A stretch of DNA of 44,207 nt from assembly GCA_947473045.1 (NCBI GenBank), contig CANJCO010000041.1, forward strand, positions 1-44,207. The letters are read 5' to 3'. The notes beneath the pieces are model-generated. The model was not told the origin of the DNA. It ran no database searches and was given only the letters and a program-made list of their open reading frames with translations. The stretch is from Myxococcales bacterium (GTDB lineage: Bacteria > Myxococcota_A > Polyangia > Polyangiales > Polyangiaceae). Positions within the stretch are counted from its first letter, which is position 1, and every line of letters begins with the position of its first letter. Positions 6,873 through 13,505 of this stretch are shown one piece after another. The translations under genes were made by a program, and so were the position numbers.

Positions 6873-7994
6873 TCACGCGCGCGCCGGCGGCAGCTCAGGC
6901 TCCGGCACGAGCGGTTGCGTCCACGAAGGCTGCTCCGCGAGCGCGCGCAGCGACTCGAACTCCTCGGTGAACTTCTTCTGCGCATTTGGGATTACTTTTG
7001 CGAGGAAAGCAGCGTCTTTGGGCTTCGCCCTCGCGACCCGCAGCTCGAGGTGGGTGGCGCCGTTTGGGAGATCGGTCAGGCAGAACGTCATCAGAATTTT
7101 CACCGCGCCGGCGATTGGCAGCAGCGTCGTGAGCGTCACGTAGTCGACGGGGCGCCAGTCGATCACTTCTTCGATGACGGCTTCCTTGCCGTGCATGCAG
7201 TGGTTGGTCGTGCCGGCGCCGCGCCTGCCGCTGGCGGGAGCTTCGATGACTCCATCTGTGTGCTGAAAACGCGGGCGCAGTCCGGGAACTGTGAGGTACT
7301 CCCATATGGCTCCGCGCGGCGCAGGGAGATCACACTCCACGAGGAGCGCAGCATCGTCGCGCGCGACGCAAGTGCGCTTCGACTCAGTCTCGGCCCGCCA
7401 CGCCTCGTGCAGGTCCGAAACCCAGCACGTCACTTCGCCGACGATGTCGACCTTTTCGGTGTGCGCAAGCAGCCCCTGCGCTGCGTAATCGAGGCTCATC
7501 GCGACGGCGCACGCGTTCGAGTACAGGGCGTACGCCCGACGGCCCAGGCGCTCGCTCACGTCGTTCTTGAGCAAGCGGTGCACGACGATCACATCCGTGC
7601 CCGCGAGCTCTTTGCGACCCGCCATTACGTGCTCGACGACCACGCCGTGGTGACACACGAACTTCACGTCGAGGGCGGTCATATGCTTGCACGCCTCGCA
7701 TTCGCACGTGGTCGCCAAAGCGATGTCGCGCAAGCGCCTGCGAAACGCGAAGTAAGCGGATTCGATCGCGTCCTGCAACACGGCGCCGTCGATCTTTTCG
7801 GCCACGGCGTAGAGAAAAGCTGCGTCTCCCTCGAACTTCGCGAGGCGCAGCGGAGGGCGCATCGCGCTCACGAGCGTGGTCATCAGATCGCCGATGATGT
7901 CGTGCGCGTGGTCGAGCTCGACGCGCGACAAGAAGCGCGTGTAGCCCGAGATATCGGCAATAACGAAGTAGGCAGTTTGTGTTGCGGCCATCAT
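6873..7994 (-). CDS. DUF2652 (cyclase-like) plus SRPBCC two-domain protein
   Basis: With the ATG at 7994 the product has 373 aa. Residues 8-200 (FVIADISGYTRFLSRVELDHA..., DLMTTLV, KFEGDAAFLYA) match DUF2652, a domain related to the class III nucleotidyl cyclase fold. A CECEACKH cysteine cluster interrupts it. Residues from about 225 on (VECDLPAPRGAIWEYLTVPG...) form an SRPBCC/START-like hydrophobic-ligand domain. I see no clear evidence that the cyclase-like part is catalytic. The longer frame to 8129 adds a basic, cysteine-containing leader and is less likely. Just before its stop lies a short direct repeat (CGCGTCAGCCCC twice, 6847-6870). The gene is separated by 80 bp from the next gene. 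Confidence 0.78.
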   Translation of the reverse strand: MMAATQTAYFVIADISGYTRFLSRVELDHAHDIIGDLMTTLVSAMRPPLRLAKFEGDAAFLYAVAEKIDGAVLQDAIESAYFAFRRRLRDIALATTCECEACKHMTALDVKFVCHHGVVVEHVMAGRKELAGTDVIVVHRLLKNDVSERLGRRAYALYSNACAVAMSLDYAAQGLLAHTEKVDIVGEVTCWVSDLHEAWRAETESKRTCVARDDAALLVECDLPAPRGAIWEYLTVPGLRPRFQHTDGVIEAPASGRRGAGTTNHCMHGKEAVIEEVIDWRPVDYVTLTTLLPIAGAVKILMTFCLTDLPNGATHLELRVARAKPKDAAFLAKVIPNAQKKFTEEFESLRALAEQPSWTQPLVPEPELPPARA

Positions 7995-8097
7995 GATTGG
8001 AGTTCGCGCTGCGTAGCATACGCAACTTGTCGTCGCCTCAGTGAGGTCGCGTGCCGTCGCGGCAGCTCGGCTCGCGCAAACGCGTCTCGCTCGCAGG

Positions 8098-8772
8098 TTA
8101 TGGCCCGGGTGCGGCCTGGGCGTCGTCATCGCCGAGCGACAACCACACTTCGTTGTGGCGGAGGAACCACGGTTTGAACGGGGGATCGTAACGGTTGACC
8201 TCGGCCTCGCCGACGACAGTGAGGTGCCGGTCGCTCGTCCAGCGGCGCAGCTCGGCCTCGCGGGCTTTCATGTTGGCGTCTGTCCACCGGCCGCTGAAGC
8301 GCACGACGGCTACGCGCGAAGCGGCGCGCTCGCGAAGAACCACCCGCGCATCGTCAGGCTCGGGGAGCGTGGCGAGCGTCTCGCCTTCGGGCATCGCGAA
8401 GGCGACGGTCCATGCGTCATTTTCCCGGTACTGCGCGACGGGCGCGGTCATCGCGAGCTTGACGCTCTCGCCTGCGTTCTGCGGCGTCTGGGCCACCGGC
8501 GCGGTCATCGCGAGCTTTGCCCTGCGACGGTTTTTGCCGAAGATGTAGCCGGCGAGCCTGCGGAAGCCTTCGCTGCCCGCGTCGGTCCATTCGCCGCTGA
8601 TGGTAGTCTCGGCCACGATCCGGGCCCCATATTGGCGGACTTCAAAGTCGCCTTCGCGAACCTGCGTGACGTACTGCGGCTGCTGAATTTTTCCCACGCT
8701 GCACCCCGCGATGAATATGGCACCAACGCCAGCGGCCGCGAAGCGTAACCCAAGCGATGCTGCGAACTTCAT
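8098..8772 (-). CDS. SOUL-family heme-binding lipoprotein
   Basis: Starting at 8772 gives a 224-aa lipoprotein with signal sequence and lipobox (IAGC24). Three features mark the SOUL/HBP family: QVREGDFEVRQY at about residues 37-48, two AMTAPVAQ motifs (about 88-95 and 107-114), and a C-terminal RYDPPFKPWFLRHNEVWL. Related proteins bind heme or porphyrin, or act as membrane-associated lipid-binding proteins. The ligand here is unknown. It is predicted to be anchored in the envelope. The long frame to 9126 is arginine/cysteine-rich upstream and lacks an export signal at its own start, so the shorter start is strongly preferred. Confidence 0.88.
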   Translation of the reverse strand: MKFAASLGLRFAAAGVGAIFIAGCSVGKIQQPQYVTQVREGDFEVRQYGARIVAETTISGEWTDAGSEGFRRLAGYIFGKNRRRAKLAMTAPVAQTPQNAGESVKLAMTAPVAQYRENDAWTVAFAMPEGETLATLPEPDDARVVLRERAASRVAVVRFSGRWTDANMKAREAELRRWTSDRHLTVVGEAEVNRYDPPFKPWFLRHNEVWLSLGDDDAQAAPGP

Positions 8773-9152
8773 GATCCCGCAGCGTGCGCTCGACGGGGCC
8801 GCGCCGCAAGCGCGCGAACAAGCGCCGCTCTGCCGGACAGGCGCGGCGATCGCGCAGGCTGCCACGCGCGCGGCGCGCCACTTCCGCGGATGAGGCGCGG
8901 GCGTCATGACGTCGCGTCTGCGCGGGAGCGGGCAAGGCGCGGCAGCATGAATGGCAACTTCACACACTCCGAAGCGCGGCGATGGAAGGCGGCCTTTACC
9001 CCATTTTCGATCGGCGACATGGCGCTCGCGCAGCGCCCCGCGGCACGACGTTTGCGCCGCTGGGGATTTCCAGTTTCTAAACCACCGGTCGCGTGCTCCA
9101 GTGGAACCTGCGCGAAGACGTGGCACTCCACGGGCCCGGCGCGGAGGCTTCG
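8773..9152. other. Divergent intergenic region, no gene seen
   Basis: This 380-bp space lies between the divergent SOUL and methyltransferase genes and must hold both promoters. The frames in it are basic and cysteine-rich with no start context, so I read them as shadows. A slightly AT-richer patch (8951-9085) surrounds possible promoter DNA, but no clear -35/-10 boxes can be named. Confidence 0.45.
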
Positions 9153-10055
9153 ATGAACCCTGACAGCGAGCGAGGCGACGACGATCCGGAGCGCGAGCTC
9201 GGTCAGTTCATCCCGCTGCACTATCACGGGCAAATGCTCGCGAGCCCCGCGCGAATGCTGGGTTTTCGCGACGCGATCGCGCACGCGGTTCCTGCGGGCG
9301 GCGTGGTGCTCGAGCTCGGCGCCGGCACGGGGGTGCTCTCCTTCTTCGCAGCCCAACGCGCGTCGAGGGTCTACGCCGTCGAGCGCCTCGCTGACAACGC
9401 GGCGGCAGCGCGCGCCCTGCTCGCGCGAAACGGCGTCGCGGACAGGGTCACGGTCATCCACGCCGACGCGCGCGACTACCTCCCACCGACGCGGGTCGAC
9501 GTGGTCATCTGCGAGCTGCTCCACGCGTGCCTTTTGCGTGAGCAGCAAGCCGCCGTCATCGCCGACTTCAAGACGCGCTACCTGGAACGGTTCGGCCCGC
9601 CGCTTCCGCTTTTCGTACCCGAGGCCATCTTCCTCGCAGTGCAGCCGCTGGAGCAGCAGTTCAACTTCTACGGGTTCGAGGCCCCCGTGCCGCTGTTCGT
9701 CGACCGGACTTCGCCCCCGCTGCCGGGCAACGAGGTCCGCGAGCTCGCACCGCCCCAACTCTATGCCCACTTCGAGTACGCCGAGCCCTACCCGATGCGC
9801 TTCGCCTGGTCCGGCTCATTCACGGCGACTGAAGACGGCGAGCTGACGGCGCTTCGCTTCATCACCAAGAACATCCTGACCGTCGTGCTCGAGGAGCAGC
9901 GAACGGCTGACTGGGTCATGTCCGAACTCGTCATGCCCGTGCCGGCCCCAGTCGCGCTGCGCGCCGGGCAAGTAGTGACCGTCTCGTTCGACTATGAGGC
10001 GGGCGCGTCCATCCCCGACCTGTCCCGCTCCATCGTCGTGACCGCCGGGGCGTGA
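9153..10055 (+). CDS. PRMT-like SAM-dependent methyltransferase
   Basis: The ATG at 9153 has a good GGAGG five bases upstream, so I prefer it to the GTG at 9093. The 300-aa protein has the SAM-binding motif LELGAGTG (53-60) and YAVE as the acidic ribose-binding loop. It also has a 'double-E' pair, E121 and E130 (CELLHACLLRE), spaced as in protein arginine methyltransferases. The preceding HYHGQMLASPARMLGFRDAI matches the helix that leads into the PRMT core. The C-terminal half is beta-rich, like the PRMT barrel. No THW loop is obvious, so the substrate may differ from arginine. It stands alone, divergent from the SOUL gene. Confidence 0.8.
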   Translation: MNPDSERGDDDPERELGQFIPLHYHGQMLASPARMLGFRDAIAHAVPAGGVVLELGAGTGVLSFFAAQRASRVYAVERLADNAAAARALLARNGVADRVTVIHADARDYLPPTRVDVVICELLHACLLREQQAAVIADFKTRYLERFGPPLPLFVPEAIFLAVQPLEQQFNFYGFEAPVPLFVDRTSPPLPGNEVRELAPPQLYAHFEYAEPYPMRFAWSGSFTATEDGELTALRFITKNILTVVLEEQRTADWVMSELVMPVPAPVALRAGQVVTVSFDYEAGASIPDLSRSIVVTAGA

Positions 10056-10131
10056 GCAGCGTCACCGGACGGCAGCCTGCAGGTGTGCGGCCCCCGTCAC
10101 GGTGAGTCGGTACTACCTTGTTGGCGCTAGA

Positions 10132-10161
10132 CGCGAAAAAACCTATTTGCCTTTTTTCGCG
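10132..10161 (-). terminator. Hairpin overlapping the end of the 43-aa gene
   Basis: The arms CGCGAAAAAA (10132-10141) and TTTTTTCGCG (10152-10161) are perfect reverse complements with a 10-base loop that carries the stop codon of the small minus-strand gene. Read on the minus strand, the second arm gives GGTTTTTTCGCG, so a T-run follows directly. It would work as a compact terminator built into the coding end. Confidence 0.6.
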
Positions 10162-10274
10162 GCCCCTGCGGAGCTTTGATTGGCCTTTACGGTCGCGGCC
10201 GCTTTCTTCTGATCCTTGCCCGCGGTGTCCTGCTTCTTGGCCTTGTCTTTGGCCTTCGGAGATTTGTCGCCCAT
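10143..10274 (-). CDS. Small lysine-rich protein, MGDKSPK family (43 aa)
   Basis: The minus strand encodes a 43-residue, highly basic protein beginning MGDKSPKAKDKAKKQ and ending AGAAKKGK. The start is a hallmark of very short Lys/Ala/Gln-rich proteins that recur in many proteobacteria and myxobacteria and have, as far as I know, no assigned function. It lacks cysteine, signal peptide and membrane segment, and is likely intrinsically disordered. Nucleic-acid or ribosome association is only a guess from charge. A GAGG lies about 10 bases upstream of the ATG. The stop codon lies in the loop of a terminator-like hairpin. It is flanked by plus-strand genes on both sides, so it is its own transcription unit. 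Confidence 0.85.
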   Translation of the reverse strand: MGDKSPKAKDKAKKQDTAGKDQKKAAATVKANQSSAGAAKKGK

Positions 10275-10397
10275 AGAGATCACCCTCGTGGTTGTCGGTT
10301 ACAGATCAGCTTTCATGCTCCGCCTTCCGCCCGGCGATGTCTACCGGAACGTGGCGGCGCCCGCCCCGCGCGGGAGGCTCAGTGGTAGGCTGCCGCG

Positions 10398-11105
10398 ATG
10401 CTCGTCACCTGCCCGGCCTGCCAGCGCCCCATCTCAGGGCCGAAATCGAGGCTCGGAACGCGGATCGCGTGCCCCGACTGCGCGCACGCGTTCTTCTGGT
10501 CGGACGTGCACCACGCCGCGCAGGCCTTCGTGATTTACGATCTCGAGACCACCGGACTCGACCCTGCGGTCGAAGAGATCATTCAAATTGCCGCTATGCG
10601 ATTTACCGGGGGCGCGCTCCGGAGCGCCGAGACGTTTTCGAGCTTTGCCAGACCGCGTCGGCCGATATCGGCCTTCATCGAGCAGTATACCGGCATTGGC
10701 AATCAGCACGTGGCGGGAGCGCCGAGACCAGAAGAAGCTCTTCGCGCCTTTGCGCGGTGGTCGGGCAGCGCCACCTTGATCGCGCACAACGGCCTGCGGT
10801 TCGACAGCAAGTTTCTTACGGCCACGTGCCGCCGGCACGGGCTCGCGGCGCGCGAGGCCCAGGGCATCGACTCGATTCACATCTCAAAAATGCTCTTCGG
10901 GCGCGTGCGCGGAACGGGTCACTCACTCGATCATCTGGTGTCGCGACTGGGCGTCGATACGGCGGGCGTGCGGCGACACGATGCGCGCGGCGACGTTGAA
11001 ATCCTCGGGCGCGTCGTGGCCGGCATGTGGGGCCGCCTCGGACTCGACCACGCCTTCAACGGGGTGCCGCGGCACAGCGCGATGCTTCCCGTCGACGACG
11101 CGTAG
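10398..11105 (+). CDS. DEDDh 3'-5' exonuclease with N-terminal zinc ribbon
   Basis: This 235-aa protein begins with a small zinc-ribbon-like module: C5-P-A-C8 and C25-P-D-C28. An exonuclease domain of the DnaQ/epsilon type follows. Visible motifs are Exo I D48-L-E50-T-T-G, Exo II AHNGLRFDSKFL, and Exo III H-D-A-R-G-D near the C-terminus. All DEDDh acidic residues and the general-base histidine appear present, so it should be active in trimming DNA or RNA. The zinc ribbon may help bind substrate. It is a lone gene, so it is more likely a free exonuclease than a polymerase proofreading subunit. It ends 48 bp before a convergent gene. Confidence 0.85.
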   Translation: MLVTCPACQRPISGPKSRLGTRIACPDCAHAFFWSDVHHAAQAFVIYDLETTGLDPAVEEIIQIAAMRFTGGALRSAETFSSFARPRRPISAFIEQYTGIGNQHVAGAPRPEEALRAFARWSGSATLIAHNGLRFDSKFLTATCRRHGLAAREAQGIDSIHISKMLFGRVRGTGHSLDHLVSRLGVDTAGVRRHDARGDVEILGRVVAGMWGRLGLDHAFNGVPRHSAMLPVDDA

Positions 11106-11153
11106 AGCAAGGCTCCGCAACGCGAAGTGCGTTCTCCCTGCGGGCCGGCGTCG

Positions 11154-12539
11154 TTACGGCAGGCAGAGGTAGATGTGATAGCGAAGCGACGCCGTGTCAC
11201 CGCCGCGGCAGAAGGCATAGCCGGAGCCTGCGGGAGAGCCGAGCGACTGAAGCGAGCCCGCTTCGGCGTACCAGGCCCAGCAGCCCGACGACTGCGAATC
11301 CTGCTGAATCAGCACTTCGGTATAAGCCGTATTGGGAAATACCTTGTGCAGGTAGTTATCCCAGTAGTCTTTCGAGTCCGCGTAGACCTTGTATTGACTC
11401 AGCGAATACGTCTGGCCCGTATTTTTCCACGAGCCAACATATTTGGTCTTACCGAAGAGCGCGCACGAGTTGTCCCAGTCGGTCGTGGTGCCGACCGTGG
11501 GCGACAAGGCGTCGCGCACGACGATGTTCATGTTGGCGCCCCACTCGCCCCAGTTGTGGACCACCCGGTAAACGGTGTGCCCCCCCGCGGCCATGTCGCA
11601 GTACACCTGCGCGGAGGGCAGCGGGCCGCCGCCGTCGGGGTCGATGACGTAAAGCCCGTTCGGCGCGTTCGGGTTGGCCTGCTTGATGGCGAAGCAGCTG
11701 GGATTCGACAGCGAACACTGGCCTGACGAGCAGGGATAGCCCGGCGGGCAGACTTTGCCGCATGCGCCGCAGTTCGCGGTGTCGCTCAGCAACGCAGCGC
11801 AGAACGGAGCGCCGCCGTCGGTCACGCACAGCGACTGCGACTCGCTGCACTGGGAGGTACACACTCCGGCCTCGCAGGCCTCGAGCACGCCGCAGGTGGC
11901 GCCGCAGCCGCCACAGTTGGCGTTGTCGGTGGTGAGGTTGGCGCAGTAGGGCGCGCCTCCGTCGCCGCCGCACTTCGTCTGATCGGGTGTGCACGAAGCC
12001 TTGCAGGCGCCGCTGACGCAGAGCAGATCAGCCGCGCACGTCTTTCCGCACGCGCCGCAGTTGGCGTTGTCGTTCTTCAAGTTCGCGCAGTAGGGACTGC
12101 CGCCGTCGGCGACGCACGTGGTCTGACCTTGCTGCGCGCCTCCGCAGGTGCCCGTGCAGCCGCCACCGAAGCAGATTTCGCCCTGTTTGCAGGTCTTTCC
12201 GCAGGCGCCGCAGTTGGTGTTGTCGGTCTTGGTGTTGACGCATTTACCGACGCGGCCGCCGTCGCCGGTGGTGCACAGCGCGTCGCCCGAAGGACACTCA
12301 ACGCCGCATGCGCCTTTGACGCACGCCTGCCCCGAAGGGCAGACGCTGCCGCACTTACCGCAATTTTCGCTGTCGGTTTGCACGTTCGCGCAAACGCCGA
12401 CGCACTCGATTTCGTTCGACTGGCAGTTGAGCGGAGGGGGCTGTTCGGCGGCAGTCGCGCAGCTTGCGGCGACCGCGGCAGTCGCCAGCACCGAAAACGA
12501 CAGGGCCGCGACGCGGGCTGAAATCGAGGAGGTTCGCAT
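11154..12539 (-). CDS. Cysteine-repeat lipoprotein with fibrinogen-like C-terminal domain
   Basis: The start at 12539 has AGGA eight bases upstream and gives a lipoprotein signal (MRTSSISAR...VAASC). Residues about 35-310 contain repeating units of about 45-50 aa with the pattern N-C-G-x-C-G-x-x-C, a hydrophobic 'YCANL' step and DN-ANC, six or more times. The C-terminal part (about 310-461) begins SCFAIKQANPNAPNGLYVID and continues VYCDMAAGGH, which matches the start of fibrinogen-like/lectin domains of the YCDM type. The 461-aa protein is probably surface-exposed, disulfide-rich and adhesive or carbohydrate-binding; that role is inferred. It sits directly behind a paralogous repeat protein (stop at 12545) and is likely co-transcribed. 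Confidence 0.83.
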   Translation of the reverse strand: MRTSSISARVAALSFSVLATAAVAASCATAAEQPPPLNCQSNEIECVGVCANVQTDSENCGKCGSVCPSGQACVKGACGVECPSGDALCTTGDGGRVGKCVNTKTDNTNCGACGKTCKQGEICFGGGCTGTCGGAQQGQTTCVADGGSPYCANLKNDNANCGACGKTCAADLLCVSGACKASCTPDQTKCGGDGGAPYCANLTTDNANCGGCGATCGVLEACEAGVCTSQCSESQSLCVTDGGAPFCAALLSDTANCGACGKVCPPGYPCSSGQCSLSNPSCFAIKQANPNAPNGLYVIDPDGGGPLPSAQVYCDMAAGGHTVYRVVHNWGEWGANMNIVVRDALSPTVGTTTDWDNSCALFGKTKYVGSWKNTGQTYSLSQYKVYADSKDYWDNYLHKVFPNTAYTEVLIQQDSQSSGCWAWYAEAGSLQSLGSPAGSGYAFCRGGDTASLRYHIYLCLP

Positions 12540-12544
12540 GGGGA

Positions 12545-13387
12545 TCATCCTGGGCTGACGCAAGTGCCGTTGGCGCATATCGGTTTGGCGCCGCTGCAAA
12601 CGACGCCGCAGCTCCCGCAGTTGGTCGCATCGGTCTTCGTGTCGGCGCAATACGCCGGCGCTTGCCCGCCATCGAGCGTCACTCCGCCGTCAGGCGCGGC
12701 GCACTGGGTCTGCGTCGACAGGCACGCAGTGCCGCACTTTCCGGCAGCGCAGATCTCGAGCGCTTTGCAGACGTTGCCGCACCCGCCGCAGTTGGCGTTG
12801 TCGGTGTCGGTCTTCGCGCAGTAAGGAGCGCCCGCGTCCCCGGCACATACGATTTGTCCCGGCACGCAGGAGCCGACGCAAGCGCCGGAGACGCAAACTT
12901 TTTGCGCGCCGCACGCGTTGAAGCACGCCCCGCAGTTGAGGTTGTCGCTCCCGGTGTTCGCGCAATAGGGGCCGCCGCCGTCGGGCTGGCAGCCAGTCTG
13001 CCCTGCCGAACAGCCGGCGCTGCACTGGCCTTGAACGCAGGACTCAAGCGGCTTGCACGCAACGCCGCAGGCCCCGCAGTTGAGATTGTCGCTCTTCGTG
13101 TTGGTGCAAAAGCCGCCGCCGTCGACCGCGCACGCCTCGTCGACCGACGCGCACACCGAGACGCATGCGCCGTGCGAGCACAAGCTCGCTGGCGCGCATA
13201 CGGCGGCGCAGGCGCCGCAATTGCGCGGATCGCTCAAGGCATTGACACACACGCCGTTGCAGCTCGTTTGGCTCGCCGCGCAGGCCGCGACCTGCGAGTC
13301 GCCGCCGCACGCCGCAGCCACAAGCACCGTAGCGACTGCAGCGGCCGCAACCAGTTGCCCGACCCGTCTCCGCGCGTTCGATTTCAT
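12545..13387 (-). CDS. Cysteine-repeat lipoprotein
   Basis: The start at 13387 gives the lipoprotein signal MKSNARRRVGQLVAAAAVATV...AAAC. The mature part (280 aa in all) consists almost wholly of five to six repeats of the pattern NCGACxxxC...C...C...C, with DN-NCG and YCA-T-TD linkers. It has the same unit as the downstream protein at 11154-12539 but no fibrinogen-like end. Such repeats, with regular cysteines and short Asp/Gly turns, are typical of secreted myxobacterial proteins of unknown role. They should form strings of small disulfide- or metal-bound knots. The alternative TTG at 13396 is less likely. Confidence 0.85.
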   Translation of the reverse strand: MKSNARRRVGQLVAAAAVATVLVAAACGGDSQVAACAASQTSCNGVCVNALSDPRNCGACAAVCAPASLCSHGACVSVCASVDEACAVDGGGFCTNTKSDNLNCGACGVACKPLESCVQGQCSAGCSAGQTGCQPDGGGPYCANTGSDNLNCGACFNACGAQKVCVSGACVGSCVPGQIVCAGDAGAPYCAKTDTDNANCGGCGNVCKALEICAAGKCGTACLSTQTQCAAPDGGVTLDGGQAPAYCADTKTDATNCGSCGVVCSGAKPICANGTCVSPG

Positions 13388-13505
13388 GACTGCCAATCAT
13401 TAGCAGCACGAATTGCGCTGACCGTAAACGGCTAGGCGACAACGCTGTGCCGCCGTTCGCGTCGCAGCGACCCGTGAAGGTGAAGAGCCGGCTCGCCCTG
13501 CGCGC

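Noticed and set aside
5967-8177. A 736-codon open frame on the plus strand
   Set aside because: It lies opposite three well-supported minus-strand genes and is Arg/His-rich without any domain; a shadow caused by GC-rich codon use.
12464-13435. A 323-codon plus-strand frame over the cysteine-repeat genes
   Set aside because: Regularity comes from the repeats on the other strand; no signal peptide or cysteine pattern of its own.
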